Shown: piece by piece, positions 19,115-27,315 of the stretch
How positions within the stretch are numbered: the first letter of the stretch is position 1
How the letters are laid out: each line of letters opens with the position of its first letter
Assembly: GCF_000308575.1 (NCBI RefSeq)
Contig: NZ_BAFZ01000077.1
Coordinates: 1-64,000 of the forward strand
Origin: Nocardia exalbida NBRC 100660
GTDB lineage: Bacteria; Actinomycetota; Actinomycetes; Mycobacteriales; Mycobacteriaceae
Length of the DNA: 64,000 nucleotides
Reading direction: 5' to 3'
Program-made: the position numbers and the translations under genes
Notes under the pieces: generated by a model
Told to the model about the DNA's origin: nothing
Database searches by the model: none
What the model saw: the letters and a program-made list of their open reading frames with translations, nothing else

Positions 19115-19870
19115 TCAGTCGCCGGACACTCCGGCGAGGATGCCGTCCAACAGCCTGGCCAGGCCGTATTCGAACGCGCCGTCCGGGTCGGCGGGCGCCT
19201 GGTACAGCTCGCCGACCGTCGCTCCGACGCGCGACGAGAGCGGGAACCGGCTCGGCGGCATGACCTCGGCCAGCAGCGGCCCGTGCACCTCCCACCACTC
19301 CGCGTCGCTCATCCGCCCGGTCTCGCGGGCAGCGGCCACCGCCATGCGCGCGTTCCCGGCGGCGAACTCCGACAGCACGGCGATCACCCGGTCCATCACC
19401 ACGTCCGGCATGCCGAGCCCCTCGATCGCGGCGAGCTGCCGCTCATAGCGGCGCATCCGTCCCGGCCCGAGCACGAGCCGCCAGGGCGGCACTTCGAGCA
19501 GCCAGGGGTGCGCCACGAACTCCGCACGGACCCGACGGGCCACCGCGGCCAAGCGCTCACGCGGCGGTAGATCCGCCGGTATCGGCGGGTCCTCGTCGGC
19601 CACCGCGTCGGCCATGAGGACCGCCAGGGCGTCCTTGCTCGGCACGTACGTGTACAAACTCATCGGCCGCAGCCCCAGCTCGGCGGCGACCGTGCGAATG
19701 GATACCTTCTCGTAGCCCTCCCGGTCGGCGAGCGCGACCGCCGCCGCGACCACCGCGTCGACGGTGACCGTCTGCTTCGGACCACGCCCCACCGGACGCG
19801 GGGGAAGTTCGTGCCGCCAGAGCAAGCCCATCAGCTGCCTCGCCTGGTCGGGTGTGATGTCGTCGTTCAC
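19115..19870 (-). CDS. TetR-family transcriptional regulator (TetR_C tetracycline-repressor class)
   Basis: A 251-residue regulator. The N-terminal helix-turn-helix lies at about residues 35-85 (VDAVVAAAVALADREG, VSIRTVAAELGLRPMSLYTY), with the class signature MSLYTYVPSKDAL. The long C-terminal ligand domain resembles TetR_C proteins. The GTG start at 19870 has GAGGAG 6 bases upstream. It is divergent from the SNF2 helicase gene, and two similar palindromic sites lie between them, so it probably controls itself and the helicase. The inducer is unknown. Confidence 0.88.
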   Translation of the reverse strand: MNDDITPDQARQLMGLLWRHELPPRPVGRGPKQTVTVDAVVAAAVALADREGYEKVSIRTVAAELGLRPMSLYTYVPSKDALAVLMADAVADEDPPIPADLPPRERLAAVARRVRAEFVAHPWLLEVPPWRLVLGPGRMRRYERQLAAIEGLGMPDVVMDRVIAVLSEFAAGNARMAVAAARETGRMSDAEWWEVHGPLLAEVMPPSRFPLSSRVGATVGELYQAPADPDGAFEYGLARLLDGILAGVSGD

Positions 19871-19889
19871 CGGCTCCTCGGAACAAACT

Positions 19890-19933
19890 CGGTACGGTGT
19901 ACGTTGTCACATTACTCCGTACGCCATACGTTG
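19890..19933. promoter_or_regulatory. Tandem palindromic sites, candidate TetR operator
   Basis: Two 17-base sites at 19890-19906 and 19917-19933 agree at 13 positions and share GTACGnnnTACGTTG in the form GTA-n5-TAC. They repeat head to tail 27 bases apart, in the gap between the divergent TetR and SNF2 genes. Position and symmetry suggest the operator of the adjacent TetR. Confidence 0.5.
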
Positions 19934-19988
19934 ATTCAAGGGGTGCGTCCTGCCCAGCACACATGCCACTTACCTGCCGGATCGGCAC

Positions 19989-21746
19989 ATGTTCGCCCTC
20001 TGGACCTGGGCGGGACACGCCCCGGGTCCGGCCCCGGCGGGTCCGGGTGACCGCGAGACCCTCGCGCTGGCCGTCCCGGCCGCCGCGGACGAAACCTTGG
20101 AAGTCACCGACGTCGACGCCGTCTTGGTGGACCCCGTGACCTTCGCCGACTCGACGCTCGAGCACTCCGGAGAGTCCGTCTCGGCCTGGCAGCGCATCGT
20201 GCGCGCAGCACTGGCCGGAGAGCCGCCCGGCACGGATACCGCTGCGCTGCCCATCGCGGCGTACGCCGTCCCCGACGCGTCCGGCACGGCGATCGTTTCC
20301 GCGCACCGCGCGCAGCGCGTACTGCTCGACACCGAGGCCGTCGCCGCGGACCTGCGGGCGACGCTGAAAGCGCGCCTGCGCCCCTACCAGGCACGCGGAA
20401 TCGGCTGGCTACGCGAGACCGTGGCCGCGCACGGCGGCGCGGTGCTCGCCGACGAGATGGGACTCGGCAAGACCGTGCAGGCCATCGGCTTCCTGCTCGA
20501 TCGGGCCGGGAGCGGTCCCCAGCTGGTGGTGTGCCCGACCTCACTGGTCGGCAACTGGGCACACGAGATCGGCCGGTTCGCGCCGGGGCTGCGGGTGGCC
20601 GTCTGGCGCGGCGGCGCCCTCGACGCCGACCCCGCCACCGTCGTCGTCACGGGCTATCCGACCTTGCGGCTGCACGGACGGCTGCTGACGCAGCGCGCCT
20701 GGGCGACGGCCGTCTTCGACGAGGCGCAGGCGCTGAAGAATCCTCGCACCCAGGTCGCGAAGGCCGCGCGCGCGATCGACGCGGCCGCGACCGTCGCGCT
20801 GACCGGCACACCGGTCGAGAACCACCTCGAGGAGCTGTGGGCCCTGCTGCACCTGGTGGCGCCCCGGCTGTTCGGGCACCGGACGCAGTTCCGTCGTCGT
20901 TTCGTGCGGCCGATCCACGAGGGTTCAGCGGCCGCCGCGGCGCGTCTGCGCGACGCCATCGAACCCGTGGTGCTGGCCCGCACGAAGAGCCAGGTCGCCG
21001 CCGCACTGCCCGCGAAGATCCACAGCGACCTGCTCTGCGACCTCACCGACGAACAGGAGCGGCTCTACGACCAGCTGCTCGACAAAGCCGTCGAGGACGG
21101 ATTCGGCGCGGGCATCGAGCGTCACGGTCGCGTGCTCGCTGCGCTGACCGCGCTCAAGCAGGTGTGCAATCATCCCGGGCTGATCACCGGCGAACTCCAC
21201 GAACTCGCCGGCCGCTCCGGAAAACTCGACCTGTGCACCGACATCGTCGCCGCCAATCTCGAAACCGGCAGTCCGACACTTGTCTTCACCCAGTACCGCC
21301 AGGCCGGTGAGCTGCTGGTGCGGCACCTCGCCGAACAGTTCGGAGTGCGGGCGCCGTTCTTCCACGGCGGGCTCTCCCAGGCCGAGCGCGCCGAGATCGT
21401 CACGCGGTTCCAAGCCGCGGACGGACCGCCGGTGCTGGTGCTCAGCCTGCGGGCGGCGGGCACCGGGCTCACGCTGACCCGCGCCGCCGACGTCGTCCAC
21501 TTCGATCGCTGGTGGAACCCCGCCGTGGAGGCCCAGGCCTCCGACCGGGTCCACCGGATCGGCCAGACCCGCACGGTCACCGTCACCACGCTCACCTCGG
21601 CCACGACCGTGGAGGAGCACATAGCGGGCATGCACGACCGCAAGGCCGCGCTGCGCGACCTGGGCGACGCGGCGGGCATCGCGGCCCTGGCCGCCCTGGA
21701 CGACGACCGGCTGATCGAGATGCTGCGGCGCAAGAGGGAGAGTTGA
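19989..21746 (+). CDS. SNF2-family DEAD/DEAH-box helicase (HelZ-like, short form)
   Basis: A 585-residue Swi2/Snf2-type ATPase. Motif I is ADEMGLGKTVQAIG (near 152), motif II VFDEAQALKNP, motif III ALTGTPVENHLEELW, motif V RAAGTGLTLTRAADVVHFDR, and motif VI ASDRVHRIGQTRTV. Actinobacterial HelZ proteins are usually about 1000 residues; here only about 125 residues precede the ATPase core, so the N-terminal domain is largely missing. The ATG at 19989 is used, but the frame is open upstream and an earlier CTG at 19950 is possible. It overlaps the SWIM gene by one base. Confidence 0.88.
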   Translation: MFALWTWAGHAPGPAPAGPGDRETLALAVPAAADETLEVTDVDAVLVDPVTFADSTLEHSGESVSAWQRIVRAALAGEPPGTDTAALPIAAYAVPDASGTAIVSAHRAQRVLLDTEAVAADLRATLKARLRPYQARGIGWLRETVAAHGGAVLADEMGLGKTVQAIGFLLDRAGSGPQLVVCPTSLVGNWAHEIGRFAPGLRVAVWRGGALDADPATVVVTGYPTLRLHGRLLTQRAWATAVFDEAQALKNPRTQVAKAARAIDAAATVALTGTPVENHLEELWALLHLVAPRLFGHRTQFRRRFVRPIHEGSAAAAARLRDAIEPVVLARTKSQVAAALPAKIHSDLLCDLTDEQERLYDQLLDKAVEDGFGAGIERHGRVLAALTALKQVCNHPGLITGELHELAGRSGKLDLCTDIVAANLETGSPTLVFTQYRQAGELLVRHLAEQFGVRAPFFHGGLSQAERAEIVTRFQAADGPPVLVLSLRAAGTGLTLTRAADVVHFDRWWNPAVEAQASDRVHRIGQTRTVTVTTLTSATTVEEHIAGMHDRKAALRDLGDAAGIAALAALDDDRLIEMLRRKRES

Positions 21747-22300
21747 TGGCGGACAACGAGTTCGGCTACACGGCGTGGGGCATGGACTGGGTGCGGCTGG
21801 CCGAGCCGCTGCGCCAGACCCGGCCAGATCCGCTGCTGCCCCGCGCGCGCAGTATCGCCCGCAACAACGGCGTGCGAGCCACCATCGAGGGCCGGGTGGT
21901 GCGGGCCACGATCCACCGCGGCGGCGAGGCGTCGCTGACCCACGTGGAGGTGGCGCCGCTGTCCCGGCAGACAATCACCGCGATAGCCGCGATCGCGCCG
22001 GACCCGACCCTGCTGACCGACGACACCCACCGCGCGATCAGCGCGGCCGGAATCGCACTCGGACCACAGCTCGCGGGCACCGACTGCTCGTGCACGGCGC
22101 GCAAGGCCCGGTGCGTCCACGTCTTGGCCGTCTACTACGAGATGGCGCGTCGAGTGGACGAGGATCCGCGCCTCGCCTTGGCGATCCAGGACTATTTCGC
22201 TGCCGCGCCGACGGATTCGGACGAGCCCGCACCGGAGGCGCGGTGGACGCCGATCAGTGCGCTGGACCCCCGGCGATTCTTCACAACGACGACCGGCTGA
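21746..22300 (+). CDS. SWIM zinc-finger domain protein
   Basis: A 184-residue protein with the SWIM motif CSCTARKARCVHVLAVYYE (CxC...CxH) near residue 118. SWIM domains bind DNA or proteins and often accompany SNF2 ATPases in bacteria. The N-terminus FGYTAWGMDWVRLAEP and the repeated short strands fit the actinobacterial form. Its ATG overlaps the helicase stop (TGATG), indicating obligate coexpression; the two probably act as one complex on chromosomal DNA. Confidence 0.85.
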   Translation: MADNEFGYTAWGMDWVRLAEPLRQTRPDPLLPRARSIARNNGVRATIEGRVVRATIHRGGEASLTHVEVAPLSRQTITAIAAIAPDPTLLTDDTHRAISAAGIALGPQLAGTDCSCTARKARCVHVLAVYYEMARRVDEDPRLALAIQDYFAAAPTDSDEPAPEARWTPISALDPRRFFTTTTG

Positions 22301-22547
22301 ACGGGCGGGCGACAGCTGGCGCGTCCCTGCCGCCAGGGTGCGGGCCACCGGCAAGAGCGAACATAGCCGTGAGCCGGCGTGGTCGGCGCAGCGCAGACCA
22401 GCCAACCGGCGCGCCTCGATTTCGGCTTTCCTGCGATCCCGGACCGGAGCCACCGTCCCGTTGGTTCCGCACCCCGACCTTCCCCGCAGGGCACCGAGGG
22501 GGAGGTGCCCGCGGCCCGCTCGTACCGGCCGCTCCCGGGCGCGGACC

Positions 22548-23117
22548 TCACTCGGGCCGTCTGGCCCGGAAGCGGAAACTCGAAGCGCCGGTGTCGATCC
22601 GCACATCGGTGAAGCCGATCCGGCTCAGCCGGTCGGCCGCGGTTTCCGGCGGCACGGGCACGCAGGTGTCGCCGAGGTGCATGAGCCGGAACAGGCGGCC
22701 GTCGAGCCCGTCGCTGCCCGCGAACACCCCGCCGGGGCGCAGGACCCGCAGGGCTTCGGCGAACAGCGCGTCCTGCCTGCCGGGTGTCGGCACGTGGTGC
22801 AGCATGGTGAAGCAGACCACGGAGTCGAATCGCCCCGGCGGCAGGGGCATGTCGGCGCCGTCGCCGTCGATCACCGTCATCGCCTCGCCGTGCCGCTCGC
22901 GTAGCCGGGTCGCCAGCGCCGGATCGATTTCGACACCGGTGAGCGCCGACGTCCGGGCCAGTAACGCGGAGACGTTGGCGCCGTAGCCGGGACCGATCTC
23001 CACGGTGTCGGCGCCCAGGTCGAGGCCGGACAGCGCCCACGGCACGATGCGCGTCGCGCTGGTCTTCTCCCACACCGACGAGCGGCACAGCAATCGGTGA
23101 AATATGTTCATCGCCAT
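22548..23117 (-). CDS. Class I SAM-dependent methyltransferase
   Basis: A 189-residue Methyltransf_11-type enzyme. SAM-binding motif I is VEIGPGYGANVSALLAR near residue 40, the acidic ribose-binding end is LTGVEIDP, motif II is FDSVVCFTMLHHVP, and a late EALRVLRPGGVFAGSD is typical. The substrate is not recognisable. The ATG at 23117 is used; an alternative is the ATG at 23111. It faces the AraC regulator with a 55-bp shared promoter region. Confidence 0.85.
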   Translation of the reverse strand: MAMNIFHRLLCRSSVWEKTSATRIVPWALSGLDLGADTVEIGPGYGANVSALLARTSALTGVEIDPALATRLRERHGEAMTVIDGDGADMPLPPGRFDSVVCFTMLHHVPTPGRQDALFAEALRVLRPGGVFAGSDGLDGRLFRLMHLGDTCVPVPPETAADRLSRIGFTDVRIDTGASSFRFRARRPE

Positions 23118-23172
23118 GCCTGTGACGCTAGGAACGGATCGCGCCGGGCACGACAGGCTACGGTGACAAGTT

Positions 23173-23940
23173 GTGTCGCAGAACGGCCATGCCGTAGTCC
23201 ATCCCGCTCCGGCGGGCGCGACCGCCATGGTGTTCGGGGTCGGAGTGCTGCCCGCCAGGCACTGGTTCGAGTGGCACGAGCATCCGCAACACCAGATCGC
23301 CTGGGCCTCGCGCGGCGTCCTCGCGGTCGAGGTGGACGACAACCGCTGGGTGCTACCGCCGACCAGGGCGCTGTGGATCCCCGCGGGCGTCGCGCACCGA
23401 ACCGGCACCTCCGACGGCGCCGCGATGCGCGGCATCTTCCTCGACCCCGGCCGCTGTCCGGTCGAGTTCGCCGCGCCGACCATGTTGCGCGTGACCCGGC
23501 TCCTGCACGAGCTGTTCGACCTGCTCACCACGACAGACACCGGCCGGGAGCAGCGAGCGCGCGCCGAAGCGGTCGTGTTCGATTTGCTCGAACCCGTCCC
23601 GGTGATTCCGATCGGTGCGCGCTGGCCCACCGATCCCCGGGCACGGCAGGTGGCCGACGCGCTCACGGCCGATCCGGCCGACCCGCGCACGCTCGCCGAG
23701 TTCGCCGTCCACGTCGCCACCAGCCCGCGCACGCTGGCCCGGTTGTTCGTGTCGCAGACCGGTCTCGGCTTCGGCCAGTGGCGCACGCAGGCAAGGCTGG
23801 CCGCTTCGCTGCCGCTGCTCGCCGCGGGCCTGCCGGTCGCCCGGATCGCGGGCCGGGTCGGCTACGGGACGCCGAGCGCTTACGTCGCGGCGTTCCGGCG
23901 GGCAGTCGGAATCCCGCCGGGACGGTATTTCTCCGGCTGA
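23173..23940 (+). CDS. AraC-family transcriptional regulator
   Basis: A 255-residue regulator with an N-terminal cupin (FEWHEHPQHQIAWASRGVLA, ALWIPAGVAHRTGTSD) and a C-terminal double helix-turn-helix from about residue 160 (TLAEFAVHVATSPRTLARLF; VARIAGRVGYGTPSAYVAAF). The closing PPGRYF is characteristic. Divergent from the small methyltransferase gene, which is its likely target. The GTG at 23173 is used. Confidence 0.9.
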   Translation: MSQNGHAVVHPAPAGATAMVFGVGVLPARHWFEWHEHPQHQIAWASRGVLAVEVDDNRWVLPPTRALWIPAGVAHRTGTSDGAAMRGIFLDPGRCPVEFAAPTMLRVTRLLHELFDLLTTTDTGREQRARAEAVVFDLLEPVPVIPIGARWPTDPRARQVADALTADPADPRTLAEFAVHVATSPRTLARLFVSQTGLGFGQWRTQARLAASLPLLAAGLPVARIAGRVGYGTPSAYVAAFRRAVGIPPGRYFSG

Positions 23941-24666
23941 TCAGGCGTTGGTGCCGCTGTCCACGGTGAGGAACGCGCCGGTCACGCTGCGGCCGGACGG
24001 CCCGGCCAGGTAGGCCACCGCGTCCGCGACATCGTCGGCGGCGCCGAAGCGGCCCAGCGCGGTGAGGTCACGCTGCCGCTGCGCGTGCGCGCCGTCGCCG
24101 GGGTTCATGTCGGTGTCGGTGGAGCCCGGCTGGACGAGGTTCACCGTGATTGCGCGCGGGCCCAGTTCGCGCGCCAGCGCCTTGGTGAAGCCGCTGAGCG
24201 CCGACTTGCTGAGGTTGTAGAGCGTCAAACCGTCGAACGGCGCGTGATCGGTGAGGTTGGTGCCGATGCTGATGATCCGGCCGCCGTCGGTCATGTGCGC
24301 GACCCGCGGCCTGCGCACCGACGAACGCGGCACGGGCGTGCACGCCGAGCGCATTGTCGATCTCCGCGAGGGTGAACTCCTCGAACGGCTTCGCCGGGAA
24401 GATCCCCGCGTTGTTGACCAGGATGTCCAGCCCGCCGAGTTCGGCCGCGGCGCGATCCACCGCCGCGCGCACGGCCGTGGCATCGGCGCGACGGCTCGGC
24501 GGCCGAGCGCCCGCAGATCGCCGACTACCGTCTTCGCCTGGCCTTCGGCGTGCTGGTAGGTCAGCGCGACGTCCGCGCCCGCCGCGGCGAGGCGGCGCGC
24601 GATCGCCGCCCCTATCCCGCGACTGCCCCCGGTGACCAGCGCGACCTTGCCCGTGAGGTCCGGCAT
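23941..24666 (-). CDS. SDR-family oxidoreductase with two compensating frameshifts
   Basis: The ends read as a FabG-like short-chain dehydrogenase: VALVTGGSRGIGAAIARRL (TGxxxGIG NAD(P)-binding loop) at the N-terminus, and LYNLSKSALSGFTKALAREL (Tyr-x3-Lys) and LTVDSGTNA at the C-terminus. Residues about 58-120 are nonsense in this frame, while the neighbouring frame holds the expected LGGLDILVNNAGIFPAKPFE. One base is apparently missing near 24495, and one extra base lies in the CCC at 24303-24305. As written, the protein would lack the NNAG motif and be inactive. It faces a TetR gene. Confidence 0.7.
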   Translation of the reverse strand: MPDLTGKVALVTGGSRGIGAAIARRLAAAGADVALTYQHAEGQAKTVVGDLRALGRRAVAPMPRPCARRWIAPRPNSAGWTSWSTTRGSSRRSRSRSSPSRRSTMRSACTPVPRSSVRRPRVAHMTDGGRIISIGTNLTDHAPFDGLTLYNLSKSALSGFTKALARELGPRAITVNLVQPGSTDTDMNPGDGAHAQRQRDLTALGRFGAADDVADAVAYLAGPSGRSVTGAFLTVDSGTNA

Positions 24667-24684
24667 AGGTACTCCTCCAATTTT

Positions 24685-24759
24685 TGTGTCGATCAATACA
24701 TAAATAGCCAAGCGCATCGTCCAGGCGGGTGTCAAGGGGTATATTTAACGATCGACACA
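24685..24759. promoter_or_regulatory. Paired inverted operator-like palindromes between SDR and TetR genes
   Basis: Site 1 at 24685-24700 is the imperfect palindrome TGTGTCGATCAATACA (12 of 16 positions symmetric). Site 2 at 24744-24759, in reverse orientation, shares the identical ten bases TGTGTCGATC. They flank the middle of the 105-bp divergent promoter region, 59 bases centre to centre, and are AT-rich against the background. The adjacent TetR is the likely ligand. Confidence 0.6.
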
Positions 24760-24771
24760 GAAAGGTCCGGC

Positions 24772-25368
24772 ATGGCTGAACGGGGACGACCGCGCGCCTT
24801 CGATCGCGCCGAGGCGCTGCGCTGTGCCATGGAAGTGTTCTGGGAGCACGGCTACGAGGGCGCCTCGATGAGCGACCTCACCACCGCGATGGGGATCAAC
24901 TCCCCCAGCCTGTACGCCGCGTTCGGAAGCAAGGAGGCGCTGTTCCGCGCGGCCGTGGAGCTCTACGGGCACACCGACGGCGGCTACACCGCCCGCGCGT
25001 TGCGGGAGGAGCCGACCGCGCGGGCGGCTGTCGAGGCGATGCTGCGGGACAACGCGAGGGCTTACACCGAGGAGAACAAGCCGCACGGGTGCATGGTCGT
25101 GCTGGCGGGATCCACCTACACCACCCGCGACACCGGCATCCGCGACTTCCTCGTCGACAAGCGCCGCGAGACCATCGAAGACCTCCGGGGGCGGCTCGAT
25201 CGCGGCCTCGCCGAGGGCGACCTACCGGAAGGCACCGATACCGCGGCACTGGCCGGTTTCTACACCACGGTCCTCTACGGCCTGTCCATCCAGGCACGCG
25301 ACGGAGCGTCGGCGGCGGAGCTCACCGCCTCCATCGACTGCGCCATGACCGCCTGGCCCGCCGGCTGA
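24772..25368 (+). CDS. TetR-family transcriptional regulator
   Basis: A 198-residue regulator starting MAERGRPRAFDRAEALRCAM, with a helix-turn-helix MSDLTTAMGINSPSLYAAFG followed by SKEALFRAAVELY. The C-terminal domain (KPHGCMVVLAG, RRETIEDLRGRLDRGLAEGD) is that of the TetR_C group related to ComR/AcrR. Divergent from the SDR gene and flanked by two shared palindromes, which suggests local repression. The start ATG 24772 has AAAGG about 6 bases upstream. Confidence 0.9.
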   Translation: MAERGRPRAFDRAEALRCAMEVFWEHGYEGASMSDLTTAMGINSPSLYAAFGSKEALFRAAVELYGHTDGGYTARALREEPTARAAVEAMLRDNARAYTEENKPHGCMVVLAGSTYTTRDTGIRDFLVDKRRETIEDLRGRLDRGLAEGDLPEGTDTAALAGFYTTVLYGLSIQARDGASAAELTASIDCAMTAWPAG

Positions 25369-25374
25369 TGCGGG

Positions 25375-27147
25375 CTATTTCCGGCGCAGCGCGGCGATGC
25401 GCTCACCGAGTTGCTCGGCGGAGGCCAGCGCGGTCGGCGGCCCACCGCACTCGCGGCGCAACTCGCCGTGGATCACCCCGTGCGGTTTCCCGGTGCGATG
25501 GTGGTGCATCGCCACCAGGCTGTTGAGTTCACGTCGCAGCTCGCCCAGCCGATCGGCGGTGGCGACCCGCTCCGCGGCTCCGGCCACCTGCGCGCCGGGA
25601 TCGGCGACAGGTGCGGGCGCACTGCGCTCGGAAACCTGTTTGGCCTGCCGCTCGCGCAGCAGCGCGCGCATCTGCTCGGCGTCCAGCAGGCCCGGAATCC
25701 CCAGGTAATCGGCCTCCTCGTCGCTGCCTGCGAAAGTCGCGGTACCGAAGGAGGATCCGTCGTAGATCACCTGGTCGAGTTCGGCGTCGGCGGCCAGCGC
25801 GACGAAGGACTTCTCCTGCTCGCCCGGCTCGTCCTGCTGCTTGTTCGCTTCGATCAGCAGGTCGTCGTCGAGAGCGTTCTTCTCCCGGTGCGGCTTGCCG
25901 ATGACGTGGTCGCGCTGCAACTCCAGCTGTGCGGCCAGATCCAGCAACACCGGCACCGACGGCAGGAACACGGTCGCGGTCTCACCGGGCTTGCGGGCAC
26001 GCACGAACCGCCCGATCGCTTGCGCGAAGTACAACGGGGTGGAGGCGCTGGTCGCGTACACCCCGACGGCCAGGCGCGGGACGTCGACGCCCTCGGACAC
26101 CATACGGACCGCGACCATCCAGGGCTGGGTGCTCTTGCCGAATTCGGCGATGCGGTTGGAGGAGGCCGGGTCGTCGGAGAGCACCAGCGCGGGCTTCTCA
26201 CCCGAGATGTGCTCGAGCAGTTCCGCGTAGTCGCGGGCACGGTCCTGGTCGGTGGCGATCACCAGACCGCCCGCGTCCGGCATACCGGAGGCGCGCTTCT
26301 GGCGCAGCCGGATGTCGGCGGCGCGCAGCACGGCGGAGATCCAGTCGCCCGCCGGGTCCAGCGCGGTCCGCCAGGCGCGGGCGGTCTGTTCGGCGTTCAG
26401 CGGCTCGCCGAGACGCGCGGAATACTCCTCTCCCGCGCTGTCGCGCCAGTGCGCCTCGCCGGAATAGGCCAGGAAGACCACCGGCCGCACCACGCCGTCG
26501 GCGAGGGCCTCGGCATAGCCGTAGGTGTGGTCGGCACGGGACTTCGGGAACCCGGACTCGTCGGGTTCGTAGACGACGAACGGGATCTGGCTGTCGTCGC
26601 TGCGGAACGGTGTACCGGTCAGCGCGAGGCGGCGGGTGGCGTCGCCGAACGCCTCGGCGGTCGCGTCGCCCCAGCTCTTGGCGTCTCCGGCATGGTGGAT
26701 CTCGTCGAGAACGACGAGCGTCCTGCGGTTTTCGGTGCGCACGCGGTGGCGGAAGGGATGCGCGGCGACCTGCGCGTAGGTGACCACGACGCCGTGATAG
26801 TCACCCGAGGTGCCGCCGGTGGAGTTGGAGAACCGCGAGTCCAGCGCGATCCCGGCGCGCGCGGCGGACTGCGCCCACTGATGCTTGAGGTGCTCGGTCG
26901 GCGCCACCACGGTGATCTGGTCCACGGTGCGGTCGGCCAGCAACTCGGCGGCCACCCGCAGCGCGAAGGTGGTCTTACCCGCGCCCGGGGTGGCCACGGC
27001 GAGGAAGTCCCGCGGCCCGGTGGCCAGGTACTTCGTCAGCGCCCGTCGCTGCCAGGCGCGGAGCGAGCCACCGACGACGGTACTCGCCGCTGTCGACTCG
27101 CCCGGCGTCTCCGCTTCTCCCGCCACAGCGGCACCCGACCCAGTCAC
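25375..27147 (-). CDS. Superfamily II DEAD/DEAH-box helicase
   Basis: A 590-residue helicase of the UvrB/Res-III (RadD/XPB-like) type. Motif I is VATPGAGKTTFALRV near residue 52, motif II LVVLDEIHHAGD, motif III ALTGTPFRSD, and the second RecA-like domain carries VRMVSEGVDVPRLAVGVYAT and YFAQAIGRFVRAR (motif VI). The C-terminal 150 residues are charged and hold a coiled-coil-like region. Such genes are conserved in Actinobacteria without an assigned pathway. It is divergent from the BrkB gene. Confidence 0.88.
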   Translation of the reverse strand: MTGSGAAVAGEAETPGESTAASTVVGGSLRAWQRRALTKYLATGPRDFLAVATPGAGKTTFALRVAAELLADRTVDQITVVAPTEHLKHQWAQSAARAGIALDSRFSNSTGGTSGDYHGVVVTYAQVAAHPFRHRVRTENRRTLVVLDEIHHAGDAKSWGDATAEAFGDATRRLALTGTPFRSDDSQIPFVVYEPDESGFPKSRADHTYGYAEALADGVVRPVVFLAYSGEAHWRDSAGEEYSARLGEPLNAEQTARAWRTALDPAGDWISAVLRAADIRLRQKRASGMPDAGGLVIATDQDRARDYAELLEHISGEKPALVLSDDPASSNRIAEFGKSTQPWMVAVRMVSEGVDVPRLAVGVYATSASTPLYFAQAIGRFVRARKPGETATVFLPSVPVLLDLAAQLELQRDHVIGKPHREKNALDDDLLIEANKQQDEPGEQEKSFVALAADAELDQVIYDGSSFGTATFAGSDEEADYLGIPGLLDAEQMRALLRERQAKQVSERSAPAPVADPGAQVAGAAERVATADRLGELRRELNSLVAMHHHRTGKPHGVIHGELRRECGGPPTALASAEQLGERIAALRRK

Positions 27148-27315
27148 GCAGACGACCCTAGCGGCCCGCCACGGTGTGTCGCCAAACCGACGCGGCGGGC
27201 GCGACGGGCGTCACACGGCCACCAGCCAGGACGCCGGCAGTTCACCCGATGCGCATCGACACGTCCCGCGCACAGTCCGATGCCGATCGCCGAAGTGCGC
27301 GATGCTGTAAGCACG

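Noticed and set aside
25411..27315. Long N-terminal extension of the BrkB gene
   Set aside because: It runs antisense through the helicase gene and shows no coding character; the BrkB family begins near the ATG at 27316.
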